Origin: Sabellastarte sp. h YS-2021
Taxonomy: Eukaryota > Annelida > Polychaeta > Sabellida > Sabellidae
Assembly: GCA_964017235.1 (NCBI GenBank)
Contig: OZ024934.1
Coordinates: 88,688,706 to 88,752,705 of the forward strand
Direction of reading: 5' to 3'
Length of the DNA stretch: 64,000 bases
Below are positions 1 to 12,482 of this stretch, one piece after another (the stretch's first letter is position 1; each line of letters begins with the position of its first letter). The notes under the pieces are model-generated. The model did no database searches, was not told the origin of the DNA, and saw nothing but the letters and a program-made list of their open reading frames with translations. The position numbers and the translations under genes were made by a program.

Positions 1-118
1 AAATAGCAGTGTTTAATTCACTTGTAGTAAAGAATCTTTGTGAACCCAGAAGAGTGGTATGAAAGTTGGAAATTCTTACAAGTGGGATAATAAAAGGCTG
101 AATAAAATAGGAGTTAAT

Positions 119-347
119 GTACCGTAACTACTAGTTGTTTTGTTGGTGTATTTTAGTCCTCCCGCACTAGGCCCTGCAGTAGTGTGGGAAAGCTGATGTG
201 GGCAAGCTAATGTGCAATAACTGCTAGTTCTTTGGTTTTTGAATTTTAGTCATCCCGTACTAGTCTGCGCAGTAGTCTGGAAAAGCTTAAGTGGGGCAAG
301 CTATGTGTAATGTACAGTAACTGCTAATATTTTGTTGATGTAATTTA
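119..347. repeat. Degenerate copies of the 79-bp satellite
   Basis: About two and a half diverged units. TTTTAG followed by TC(C/A)TCCCG occurs at 151-165 and again at 245-258, and blocks resembling GTAGTGTGGG, GGGCAAGC and AACTGCTAGT are recognisable. The spacing (about 93 bp) differs from the 79 bp of the main array, so these are old edge copies. The partial unit ends where the MITE at 348 is inserted. Positions 1-118 hold nothing I can assign. Confidence 0.75.
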
Positions 348-822
348 TAGGGACGTCACGACTCCAAAAATTTCATGTCGACTAATCGGTAAGTACTATT
401 CGTGTCGACAGCGAATAACCGTCGCATTGAAATAACATCCAAAAATCTTAAGTTTCATATTGTAAAAAGCATTGAAAAAGATAAATATGTGAAATAAAAT
501 GAAAATATATGTATATAACCTGTACAAATGAATAAATTTGTTGTTTTCCTGCGACTTTTGCTTCGTTCATTTCAGCCAGGAAGTGGGCGATATAAGAGGT
601 ATATGGTACTTCCGTTTTTACGTGAATGCATAAATAGTACAGAAAACGTGGCTGTTTTCGGATTTTAACTTATTTTATGTGACAATATGGATATATTTTT
701 TGGATTCAGATCTTCTGCCATCTTTTACTGCATTAAGCGATTATTCTTACTTTAAAATATGAAACCGGTAAATATCATTATTCTAACCGTTGTCAATTAT
801 TCGGTTAGTCGTGACGCCCCTA
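348..822. mobile_element. hAT-like MITE inserted in the satellite
   Basis: The ends are 16-bp inverted repeats, TAGGGACGTCACGACT on the left and the complement of TAGGGGCGTCACGACT on the right (one mismatch). They are flanked by a perfect 8-bp duplication, GTAATTTA, at 340-347 and 823-830. Complementarity continues inside the ends (ACTAATCGGTAA against ACTAACCGAATAA). An 8-bp target-site duplication with a TAGGG terminus is the hAT signature. The 475-bp length and lack of an ORF make it non-autonomous. The duplicated target is part of a satellite unit, so it inserted after the repeat existed. Confidence 0.85.
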
Positions 823-830
823 GTAATTTA

Positions 831-3800
831 GTCATCTCGTAGCAGTCTGCGCGGTAGTGTGGGCAAGCAGATGTACAGTAACTGTTAGTTGTTTTGTTGA
901 TGTATTTTAGTCATCTCGCAGCACTCTGCGCGGTAGTGTGGGCAAGCAGATGTACAGTAACTGTTTGTTGTTTTGTTGATGTATTTTAGTCATCTCGCAG
1001 CAGTCTGCGCGGTAGTGTGGGCAAGCAGATGTACAGTAACTGTTAGTTGTTTTATTGATGTATTTTAGTCATCTCGCAGCACTCTGCGCGGTAGTGTGGG
1101 CAAGCAGATGTACAGTAACTGTTAGTTGTTTTGTTGATGTATTTTAGTCATCTCGCAGCACTCTGCGCGGTAGTGTGGGCAAGCAGATGTACAGTAACTG
1201 TTAGTTGTTTTGTTGATGTATTTTAGTCATCTCGCAGCACTCTGCGCGGTAGTGTGGGCAAGCAGATGTACAGTAACTGTTAGTTGTTTTGTTGATGTAT
1301 TTTAGTCATCTCGCAGCACTCTGCGCGGTAGTGTGGGCAAGCAGATGTACAGTAACTGTTAGTTGTTTTATTGATGTATTTTAGTCATCTCGCAGCACTC
1401 TGCGCGGTAGTGTGGGCAAGCAGATATACAGTAACTGTTAGTTGTTTTGTTGATGTATTTTAGTCATCTCGTAGCAGTCTGCGAAGTAGTGTGGGCAAGC
1501 AGATGTACAGTAACTGTTAGTTGTTTTGTTGATGTATTTTAGTCATCTCGTAGCACTCTGCGCGGTAGTGTGGGCAAGCAGATGTACAGTAACTGTTAGT
1601 TGTTTTATTGATGTAATTTAGTCACCTCGCAGCACTCTGCGCGGTAGTGTGGGCAAGCAGATGTACAGTAACTGTTAGTTGTTTTATTGATGTATTTTAG
1701 TCATCTCGCAGCACTCTGCGCGGTAGTGTGGGCAAGCAGATGTACAGTAACTGTTAGTTGTTTTATTGATGTATTTTAGTCATCTCGCAGCACTCTGCGC
1801 GGTAGTGTGGGCAAGCAGATATACAGTAACTGTTAGTTGTTTTGTTGATGTATTTTAGTCATCTCGCAGCACTCTGCGCGGTAGTGTGGGCAAGCAGATG
1901 TACAGTAACTGTTAGTTGTTTATTGATGTATTTTAGTCATCTCGCAGCAGTCTACGCAGTAGTGTGGGCAAGCAGATATACAGTAACTGTTAGTTGTTTT
2001 GTTGATGTATTTTAGTCATCTCGCAGCACTCTGCGCGGTAGTGTGGGCAAGCAGATGTACAGTAACTGTTTGTTGTTTTGTTGATGTATTTTAGTCATCT
2101 CGCAGCAGTCTATGCAGTAGTGTGGGCAAGCAGATGTACAGTAACTGTTAGTAGTTTTATTGATGTAATTTAGTCATCTTGCAGCAGTCTGCACGGTAGT
2201 GTGGCCAAGCAGATGTACAGTAACTGTTAGTTGTTTTATTGATGTATTTTAGTCATCTCGCAGCAGTCTATGCAGTAGTGTGGGCAAGCAGATGTACAGT
2301 AACTGTTTGTTGTTTTGTTGATGTATTTTAGTCATCTCGCAGCACTCTGCGCGATAGTGTGGGCAAGCAGATGTACAGTAACTGTTTGTTGTTTTGTTGA
2401 TGTATTTTAGTCATCTCGCAGCAGTCTATGCAGTAGTGTGGCCAAGCAGATGTACAGTAACTGTTAGTTGTTTTATTGATGTATTTTAGTCATCTCGCAG
2501 CAGTCTATGCAGTAGTGTGGGCAAGCAGATGTACAGTAACTGTTAGTTGTTTTATTGATGTATTTTAGTCATCTCGCAGCACTCTGCGCGGTAGTGTGGG
2601 CAAGCAGATGTACAGTAACTGTTTGTTGTTTTGTTGATGTATTTTAGTCATCTCGCAGCACTCTGCGCGGTAGTGTGGGCAAGCAGATGTACAGTAACTG
2701 TTTGTTGTTTTATTGATGTATTTTAGTCATCTCGCAGCAGTCTGCGCGGTAGTGTGGGCAAGCAGATGTACAGTAACTGTTAGTTGTTTTGTTGATGTAT
2801 TTTAGTCATCTCGCAGCACTCTGCGCAGTAGTGTGGGCAAGCAGATGTACAGTAACTGTTAGTTGTTTTATTGATGTATTTTAGTCATCTCGCAGCAGTC
2901 TGCGCGGTAGTGTGGGCAAGCAGATGTACAGTAACTGTTAGTTGTTTTGTTGATGTATTTTAGTCATCTCGCAGCACTCTGCGCGGTAGTGTGGGCAAGC
3001 AGATGTACAGTAACTGTTTGTTGTTTTGTTGATGTATTTTAGTCATCTCGCAGCACTCTGCGTGGTAGTGTGGGCAAGCAGATGTACAGTAACTGTTTGT
3101 TGTTTTGTTGATGTATTTTAGTCATCTCGCAGCAGTCTACGCAGTAGTGTGGGCAAGCAGATGTACAGTAACTGTTAGTTGTTTTATTGATGTATTTTAG
3201 TCATCTCGCAGCACTCTGCGCGGTAGTGTGGGCAAGCAGATGTACAGTAACTGTTAGTTGTTTTGTTGATGTATTTTAGTCATCTCGCAGCAGTCTGCGC
3301 GGTAGTGTCGGCAAGCAGATGTACAGTAACTGTTAGTTGTTTTATTGATGTATTTTAGTCATCTCGCAGCAGTCTATGCGGTAGTGTGGGCAAGCAGATA
3401 TACAGTAACTGTTAGTTGTTTTATTGATGTAATTTAGTCACCTCGCAGCAGTCTACGCAGTAGTGTGGGCAAGCAGATGTACAGTAACTGTTTGTTGTTT
3501 TGTTGATGTATTTTAGTCATCTCGCAGCAGTCTACGCAGTAGTGTGGGCAAGCAGATGTACAGTAACTGTTTGTTGTTTTGTTGATGTATTTTAGTCATC
3601 TCGCAGCAGTCTACGCAGTAGTGTGGGCAAGCAGATGTACCGTAACTGTTAGTCGTTTTATTGATGTATTTTAGTCATCTCGCAGCAGTCTGCGCGGTAG
3701 TGTGGGCAAGCAGATGTACAGTAACTGTTTGTTGTTTTGTTGATGTATTTTAGTCATCTCGCAGCACTCTGCGCGGTAGTGTGGGCAAGCAGATGTACAG

Positions 3801-6800
3801 TAACTGTTAGTTGTTTTGTTGATGTATTTTAGTCATCTCGCAGCACTCTGCGCGGTAGTGTGGGCAAGCAGATGTACAGTAACTGTTAGTTGTTTTATTG
3901 ATGTATTTTAGTCATCTCGCAGCAGTCTGCGCGGTAGTGTGGGCAAGCAGATGTACAGTAACTGTTAGTTGTTTTGTTGATGTATTGTAGTCATCTCGCA
4001 GCACTCTGCGCGGTAGTGTGGGCAAGCAGATGTACAGTAACTGTTAGTTGTTTTGTTGATGTATTTTAGTCATCTCGCAGCACTCTGCGCGGTAGTGTGG
4101 GCAAGCAGATGTACAGTAACTGTTAGTTGTTTTATTGATGTATTTTAGTCATCTCGCAGCAGTCTGCGCGGTAGTGTGGGCAAGCAGATGTACAGTAACT
4201 GTTAGTTGTTTTGTTGATGTATTGTAGTCATCTCGCAGCACTCTGCGCGGTAGTGTGGGCAAGCAGATGTACAGTAACTGTTAGTTGTTTTGTTGATGTA
4301 TTTTAGTCATCTCGCAGCACTCTGCGCAGTAGTGTGGGCAAGCAGATGTACAGTAACTGTTAGTTGTTTTATTGATGTATTTTAGTCATCTCGCAGCAGT
4401 CTGCGCGGTAGTGTGGGCAAGCAGATGTACAGTAACTGTTAGTTGTTTTGTTGATGGATTTTAGTCATCTCGCAGCACTCTGCGCGGTAGTGTGGGCAAG
4501 CAGATGTACAGTAACTGTTTGTTGTTTTGTTGATGTATTTTAGTCATCTCGCAGCACTCTGCGTGGTAGTGTGGGCAAGCAGATGTACAGTAACTGTTTG
4601 TTGTTTTGTTGATGTATTTTAGTCATCTCGCAGCAGTCTACGCAGTAGTGTGGGCAAGCAGATGTACAGTAACTGTTAGTTGTTTTATTGATGTATTTTA
4701 GTCATCTCGCAGCACTCTGCGCGGTAGTGTGGGCAAGCAGATGTACAGTAACTGTTAGTTGTTTTGTTGATGTATTTTAGTCATCTCGCAGCAGTCTACG
4801 CGGTAGTGTGGGCAAGCAGATGTACAGTAACTGTTAGTTGTTTTATTGATGTAATTTAGTCACCTCGCAGCACTCTGCGCGGTAGTGTGGGCAAGCAGAT
4901 GTACAGTAACTGTTAGTTGTTTTATTGATGTATTTTAGTCATCTCGCAGCACTCTGCGCGGTACTGTGGGCAAGCAGATATACAGTAACTATTAGTTGTT
5001 TTGTTGATGTATTTTAGTCATCTCGTAGCACTCTGCGCGGTAGTGTGGGCAAGCAGATGTACAGTAACTGTTAGTTGTTTTATTGATGTATTTTAGTCAT
5101 CTCGCAGCAGTCTACGCAGTAGTGTGGGCAAGCAGATATACAGTAACTGTTAGTTGTTTTGTTGATGTATTTTAGTCATCTCGCAGCACTCTGCGCGGTA
5201 GTGTGGGCAAGCAGATGTACAGTAACTGTTAGTTGTTTTATTGATGTATTTTAGTCATCTCGCAGCAGTCTATGCGGTAGTGTGGGCAAGCAGATATACA
5301 CTAACTGTTAGTTGTTTTATTGATGTAATTTAGTCACCTCGCAGCAGTCTACGCAGTAGTGTGGGCAAGCAGATGTACAGTAACTGTTTGTTGTTTTGTT
5401 GATGTATTTTAGTCATCTCGCAGCAGTCTACGCAGTAGTGTGGGCAAGCAGATGTACAGTAACTGTTTGTTGTTTTGTTGATGTATTTTAGTCATCTCGC
5501 AGCAGTCTACGCGGTAGTGTGGGCAAGCAGATGTACAGTAACTGTTAGTTGTTTTATTGATGTAATTTAGTCACCTCGCAGCACTCTGCGCGGTAGTGTG
5601 GGCAAGCAGATGTACAGTAACTGTTAGTTGTTTTATTGATGTATTTTAGTCATCTCGCAGCACTCTGCGCGGTACTGTGGGCAAGCAGATATACAGTAAC
5701 TGTTAGTTGTTTTGTTGATGTATTTTAGTCATCTCGTAGCACTCTGCGCGGTAGTGTGGGCAAGCAGATGTACAGTAACTGTTAGTTGTTTTATTGATGT
5801 ATTTTAGTCATCTCGCAGCAGTCTACGCAGTAGTGTGGGCAAGCAGATATACAGTAACTGTTAGTTGTTTTGTTGATGTATTTTAGTCATCTCGCAGCAC
5901 TCTGCGCGGTAGTGTGGGCAAGCAGATATACAGTAACTGTTAGTTGTTTTGTTGATGTATTTTAGTCATCTCGCAGCACTCTGCGCGGTAGTGTGGGCAA
6001 GCAGATGTACAGTAACTGTTAGTTGTTTATTGATGTATTTTAGTCATCTCGCAGCAGTCTACGCAGTAGTGTGGGCAAGCAGATATACAGTAACTGTTAG
6101 TTGTTTTGTTGATGTATTTTAGTCATCTCGCAGCACTCTGCGCGGTAGTGTGGGCAAGCAGATGTACAGTAACTGTTTGTTGTTTTGTTGATGTATTTTA
6201 GTCATCTCGCAGCAGTCTATGCAGTAGTGTGGGCAAGCAGATTTACAGTAACTGTTAGTAGTTTTATTGATGTAATTTAGTCATCTTGCAGCAGTCTGCG
6301 CGGTAGTGTGGCCAAGCAGATGTACAGTAACTGTTAGTTGTTTTATTGATGTATTTTAGTCATCTCGCAGCAGTCTATGCAGTAGTGTGGGCAAGCAGAT
6401 GTACAGTAACTGTTTGTTGTTTTGTTGATGTATTTTAGTCATCTCGCAGCACTCTGCGCGATAGTGTGGGCAAGCAGATGTACAGTAACTGTTTGTTGTT
6501 TTGTTGATGTATTTTAGTCATCTCGCAGCAGTCTATGCAGTAGTGTGGCCAAGCAGATGTACAGTAACTGTTAGTTGTTTTATTGATGTATTTTAGTCAT
6601 CTCGCAGCAGTCTATGCAGTAGTGTGGGCAAGCAGATGTACAGTAACTGTTAGTTGTTTTATTGATGTATTTTAGTCATCTCGCAGCACTCTGCGCAGTA
6701 GTGTGGGCAAGCAGATGTACAGTAACTGTTTGTTGTTTTGTTGATGTATTTTAGTCATCTCGCAGCACTCTGCGCGGTAGTGTGGGCAAGCAGATGTACA

Positions 6801-9124
6801 GTAACTGTTTGTTGTTTTATTGATGTATTTTAGTCATCTCGCAGCACTCTGCGCGGTAGTGTGGGCAAGCAGATGTACAGTAACTGTTTGTTGTTTTGTT
6901 GATGTATTTTAGTCATCTCGCAGCACTCTGCGCGGTAGTGTGGGCAAGCAGATGTACAGTAACTGTTTGTTGTTTTATTGATGTATTTTAGTCATCTCGC
7001 AGCACTCTGCACGGTAGTGTGGGCAAGCAGATGTACAGTAACTGTTTGTTGTTTTGTTGATGTATTTTAGTCATCTCGCAGCACTCTGCGCGGTAGTGTG
7101 GGCAAGCAGATGTACAGTAAATGTTTGTTGTTTTGTTGATGTATTTTAGTCATCTCGCAGCAGTCTACGCAGTAGTGTGGGCAAGCAGATGTACAGTAAC
7201 TGTTAGTTGTTTTATTGATGTATTTTAGTCATCTCGCAGCACTCTGCGCGGTAGTGTGGGCAAGCAGATGTACAGTAACTGTTAGTTGTTTTGTTGATGT
7301 ATTTTAGTCATCTCGCAGCACTCTGCGCGGTAGTGTGGGCAAGCAGATGTACAGTAACTGTTAGTTGTTTTGTTGATGTATTTTAGTCATCTCGCAGCAC
7401 TCTGCGCGGTAGTGTGGGCAAGCAGATGTACAGTAACTGTTAGTTGTTTTATTGATGTATTTTAGTCATCTCGCAGCAGTCTGCGCGGTAGTGTGGGCAA
7501 GCAGATGTACAGTAACTGTTAGTTGTTTTGTTGATGTATTGTAGTCATCTCGCAGCACTCTGCGCGGTAGTGTGGGCAAGCAGATGTACAGTAACTGTTA
7601 GTTGTTTTGTTGATGTATTTTAGTCATCTCGCAGCACTCTGCGCAGTAGTGTGGGCAAGCAGATGTACAGTAACTGTTAGTTGTTTTATTGATGTATTTT
7701 AGTCATCTCGCAGCAGTCTGCGCGGTAGTGTGGGCAAGCAGATGTACAGTAACTGTTAGTTGTTTTGTTGATGTATTTTAGTCATCTCGCAGCACTCTGC
7801 GCGGTAGTGTGGGCAAGCAGATGTACAGTAACTGTTTGTTGTTTTGTTGATGTATTTTAGTCATCTCGCAGCACTCTGCGTGGTAGTGTGGGCAAGCAGA
7901 TGTACAGTAACTGTTTGTTGTTTTGTTGATGTATTTTAGTCATCTCGCAGCAGTCTACGCAGTAGTGTGGGCAAGCAGATGTACAGTAACTGTTAGTTGT
8001 TTTATTGATGTATTTTAGTCATCTCGCAGCACTCTGCGCGGTAGTGTGGGCAAGCAGATGTACAGTAACTGTTAGTTGTTTTGTTGATGTATTTTAGTCA
8101 TCTCGCAGCAGTCTGCGCGGTAGTGTCGGCAAGCAGATGTACAGTAACTGTTAGTTGTTTTATTGATGTATTTTAGTCATCTCGCAGCAGTCTATGCGGT
8201 AGTGTGGGCAAGCAGATGTACAGTAACTGTTAGTTGTTTTGTTGATGTATTTTAGTCATCTCGCAGCACTCTGCGCGGTAGTGTGGGCAAGCAGATGTAC
8301 AGTAACTGTTAGTTGTTTTATTGATGTATTTTAGTCATCTCGCAGCAGTCTGCGCGGTAGTGTGGGCAAGCAGATGTACAGTAACTGTTAGTTGTTTTGT
8401 TGATGTAATTTAGTCACCTCGCAGCAGTCTACGCAGTAGTGTGGGCAAGCAGATGTACAGTAACTGTTTGTTGTTTTGTTGATGTATTTTAGTCATCTCG
8501 CAGCAGTCTACGCAGTAGTGTGGGCAAGCAGATGTACAGTAACTGTTTGTTGTTTTGTTGATGTATTTTAGTCATCTCGCAGCAGTCTACGCAGTAGTGT
8601 GGGCAAGCAGATGTACCGTAACTGTTAGTCGTTTTATTGATGTATTTTAGTCATCTCGCAGCAGTCTGCGCGGTAGTGTGGGCAAGCAGATGTACAGTAA
8701 CTGTTAGTTGTTTTATTGATGTATTTTAGTCATCTCTCAGCAGTCTACGCAGTAGTGTGGGCAAGCAGATGTACAGTAACTGTTAGTTGTTTTATTGATG
8801 TATTTTAGTCATCTCTCAGCAGTCTACGCAGTAGTGTGGGCAAGCAGATGTACAGTAACTGTTTGTTGTTTTATTGATGTATTTTAGTCATCTCGCAGCA
8901 GTCTGCGCGGTAGTGTGGGCAAGCAGATATACAGTAACTGTTAGTTGTTTTATTGATGTAATTTAGTCATCTCGCAGCAGTCTACGCAGTAGTGTGGGCA
9001 AGCAGATGTACAGTAACTGTTTGTTGTTTTGTTGATGTATTTTAGTCATCTCGCAGCACTCTGCGCGGTAGTGTGGGCAAGCAGATGTACAGTAACTGTT
9101 TGTTGTTTTGTTGATGTAATTTAG
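831..9124. repeat. 79-bp satellite/minisatellite array, about 105 units
   Basis: A head-to-tail array with a 79-bp period; for example, successive TCATCTCGC starts lie at 911 and 990. (9125-831)/79 gives about 105 units, and a few units are 1-2 bp short, such as those containing TAGTTGTTTATTG near 1914 and 6021. Each unit runs TCATCTCGCAGCACTCTGCG, then a GGTAGTGTGGGCAAGCAGAT block, then TGTACAGTAACTGTTAGTTG and a T-rich stretch ending TTTTAG. Units mix a few variant types (CACTCTGCGCGG, CAGTCTACGCAG, CAGTCTATGCAG, CAGTCTGCGCGG). Rare variants recur in the same order about 4.1 kb apart, so large blocks have been duplicated. There is no spacer or repeat asymmetry of the CRISPR kind. The last unit is continuous with the exon at 9125. 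Confidence 0.97.
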
Positions 9125-10424
9125 TCATCTCGTAGCAGTCTGCGAAGTAGTGTGGGCAAGCTGATGGGACGCAAACGTGTGTCCAGTGAGGAGGTGCTGG
9201 AAGACTATAATGCAGATGATGATGTGAAGCTGGTGAAATCTGACATACTGGTGACAGCAGCACAGTCTGTAGAGGTGGTGGTAGACAAGGTCAGAACAAA
9301 GATAGTTCCAGACAAGACAAAGAAACACACAAATGACTCGGAAAAAATGTGAGTGGAGAAATTGGGCTTTATATTTTTAATGTAAATATATTCCTTAGCA
9401 AAAGAATAATAGTAAAAATCATACATCCAAATCGCATACATGGATAATTTTGTTTGTCAATCATAAATATCATGAATGGTTAATGGGTCCATAGTCTTAG
9501 GTTGAGACCCAAGAGGGAAAAAATGAGTCTGACTTTATCAGCCTGACCTCATTCATTGTGTTGTATTGAAAAAAAGAGAAATTGAGCTTGGACATGTTCA
9601 TAGAGCCAGGTGTGGTACAAATCAAATCAAATAAAGTCTCAGCTCTCAAGTGGTTTGACCATACAGAACAATAAAAAAGATCAATCTGTGTTTTGTAACT
9701 TGTAATATTATCATCATGATGTTATGAATCTTGGCAAATGATCACATGGCTCTCGCCTGTGGACATGGGTTTGAATTAAGCTAAATGACTTGTACAAATA
9801 CTTATAGCCTCTCCTTATATGAGGCTGTCAGTGAAAGTGGTGTGATAATCCAACTTTGTATCTTTCAGTCCAGCATTACCACCATTCACCAATAAGCCAG
9901 TTCTGATGATCAAGGAAAAGCCGAGAGCAAACCAGGTGAGTCCAGCACAGCAGGATCTCAACCCCAACACCAATGGAAACAATGCCATAGTGTCAGGGCG
10001 ACCAACAGATGTGGACAGTGACAGTAGTACAAAAAGAACGGACACTTCAGCTAAAAGAGAGAACATCAAGTCCTTAGAAGATAGGAGATATATTGCCCAG
10101 ACAAAAGTTGGAACCACAGACAGTGAGAAGTCTGAAGGTTTGGTATCTCAGGCAGAAGCAGTGGTTGTTTTGAAGAATGATAAGGAAACACTTAATAGTC
10201 AAGCCAAAGAAATGAAAAAGGAGGAAAGTAACACAAGGGAGGAAAAGTCTTCTTATGATGCTAAAAGTAATTTCCCCAAAAAGATAGAAGAAAGTGAGAA
10301 GACAAAGAAGTTCATATTCCTACCTGATCCAATGCCTCATAGTCCAGTGCTTGGGCAGGCAAGGGAAAATATGGGTGGCCCAAGTGATGGGAATGAGAGT
10401 GTTAAAACAGTCAGTAAGAAGTAG
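9125..10424 (+). CDS. 3' end of an unrecognised gene, two exons: 9125-9348 and 9869-10424
   Basis: I do not recognise this protein. The exon at 9125-9348 starts after TAATTTAG at the end of the last satellite unit and ends at AAAAAAT|GTGAGT. The exon at 9869-10424 starts after TATCTTTCAG. The phases match: two bases are left over (AT) and completed by T. Together they give about 259 residues before the TAA/TAG-type stop ending at 10424. The peptide is hydrophilic, acidic and Ser/Lys-rich, with no obvious domain; the C-terminal part contains FIFLPDPMPHSPVLG and ends SVKTVSKK. The reading frame is open back through the acceptor, where the satellite-derived part reads SSRSSLRSSVGKLMGRKR. An alternative is that translation starts at the ATG at 9161-9165 and the satellite is upstream of the gene. 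More 5' exons beyond the array or off the window are likely. Confidence 0.6.
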
Positions 10425-10828
10425 GAAGATTAGAAATGAGATGATGTCCATAGTGAGCCTATGGCAGCTATTGGAATGAGGGCTGAGTAGGAATTGTCAG
10501 GCTGGAGATTGAGTGGTGGGGCCCCAGGTACTTTCATCTGGACAGTGATCTGTTTGTATAATGGGATAAACGCTGTCCTGTGAGTCACATACATATTAGA
10601 CAAAGACCAAGGGAATTTTAAGTCACATAATTCTACAATTATATGATTCAACTGAAGTTTCATCTTAAAGCATGTCCAAGGCTCATATTAACTGAAATTA
10701 ATTTTGTTACAATAAGAATTTCCAAAGAATTAGTGTTGTTAACGTAATACCAGTATACCACATTCGTTCCACTTGAGGCAAAAACAGCAACAAAAATATC
10801 AAGTGGGGAGAATCAGTATAAATCTATT
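10425..10828. other. 3' UTR or intergenic sequence before element A
   Basis: No convincing gene. It follows the stop of the unrecognised gene and ends at the first base of the DIRS-like element. Short ORFs on both strands show no family resemblance. Confidence 0.5.
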
Positions 10829-11009
10829 TTTTATTGCATAAAAACGTACTTACATAATCCCAACAAATGCTTTTGTGACCTACTGTTTGGTCAAGGACAC
10901 AGAGAACGTGTCTCGCTATTTTTTTGTTATTGAAAGTGCACACATAAACCCTAGCGGGCACCTGCTGGAGGTTATCAATCCTCTGTAAATTTTCATTCTT
11001 ATTTTGACC
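10829..11009. repeat. Left inverted terminal repeat of element A
   Basis: Complementary to 16012-16212 with scattered mismatches. Shared blocks include CTTACATAATCC, GTGACCTACTGTT, TCAAGGACAC, GTGCACACATAAACC and CACCTGCTGGAGGTTAT. Confidence 0.88.
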
Positions 11010-11059
11010 GCCGTCGAGTGCACACGCGTTCTTTTTGGCCCTTCAAAGTATATTTCATC

Positions 11060-12426
11060 ATGGCTGACAAACAAAGGAAATGTCCAGTTTGTGCTTATGA
11101 TATCCTTCCTTGCTCTATTTGTGTGGGCTCTCTGAAAATACCTCACAAGAAGAAATCCTCAAAAAGTAAGTCTTCTGAAAAATTTGATGATACAATATTG
11201 GGTGAACCTATACCTTCTAAATTATCTCAATCCACACCTCTCTTCAGGACTTGATTAAGACCATGAGCAGTCAGTTGGCATCTCAGACTTCTCAATTTGA
11301 GAAGTTCAAACGTAAAGACAACACTTCCACTTCTCAGAAAGATCCTCCTTTTCCACAGGACCAGGGTATGTGTGCCCCTGCTTCCCAGACAAGACCTGAT
11401 GCATCAGAAGGTGAGCTTTCTGATGAGGATTCCAACTTGCCTTCCAGAAAACACCGTAGATCTAGGTCTCCTCAGGGTGAGGCAGACTCACATCAGCAGG
11501 AATTGGACCCCTCATATGTGGAAATGTTTTAAATGCTATCAGGGGTCTACTTGACCTTGAAGTTCCACAAGTAGAGTGCCTTGTGGCCCCTTCTGCCTTC
11601 TCAAAGAAACCTTCTAAGCAGGTTGTAAGGAAGCAAAACCTGGCTTTACCTCCTGTGCAAGACATAAAGACTATGTGGGATTATAGATTCAGAAAGGCTT
11701 CAGTAACTACTTTGAAGGACAAAACTAGCTCAGAATCCTTATCTCAAGGTCAGTGTCTTGCCTTTGAGAAGCCAGATATGATCTACTACACAACTTCTCC
11801 TCAAGCGACTCCTTTGAAGGCTCCAAAGTTGCCAGATTCATATTTCAGCATTGCCAGAGTAAAAACTTTATCATCCTCCATCGCTGTTCCATCAAAACAG
11901 CACATTATACAGGAGACAGTCTGTACAGAGAATGTGCAGATTTTAGGCCATGTTGTGTGGTTTAAGATGGCCATTGAGGAGCTGAATAACAGGATTCAAG
12001 AACTAGCCAGTGAAATCAGGAGATTTGGACACTGTGAAGGAGTCAGCAGATCTCATTGGGAAGTACTCACAACTCCAGGTATCTGTGACTTCATCTCTGG
12101 AGATTGCTTTGGTCACTGTTTTGAAGCAAAATATGACCCTTGCTTGCAACATGCTCCTAGCTAGAAGGGACAGTTTGTTGAAAGATTGTAGCTCGAAACT
12201 GGGACCTAAAGATCTAGCTAATCTGTGTACAGACCACTTTGACCAGCAGGAGGTCTTTAATTCATACATTTTGTCTCAAGTAGAGGACAATATGATAAAA
12301 AGACTCTCAATAATCAAAGAATCTGACACCAAGTCATACAGAGATACTGCCAGGAATTTTGAATTTGGGAGATCATCTCACACAAAAACATCTCAGGAAG
12401 GAAACAAATCTTTTCATGACAAGTGA
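11060..12426 (+). pseudogene. Gag-like ORF1 remnant of element A
   Basis: Starts at ATG 11060 with a short Cys-containing N-terminus (CPVCAYDILPCSICVG), then a Ser/Lys-rich stretch. It continues through at least three frames (to 11254, 11251-11532, about 11533-12100, and 12010-12426). The last part, with SLEIALVTVLKQNMTL and LLARRDSLL, matches the C-terminal helical region of the gag ORFs in elements B and C (for example LMRRDSYL in B). The final stop is TGA followed by CAAACG. The broken frames make it non-functional. The N-terminal zinc-binding pattern is shorter than in B. Confidence 0.7.
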
Positions 12427-12482
12427 CAAACGAACGCAGCCAAACACCTCTTATGTAAATTTCTCTGTGCACGCATCACGAG

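Noticed and set aside
831..9124. CRISPR-like regular repeats
   Set aside because: Units are contiguous with no unique spacers, in a genome with introns; it is a satellite.
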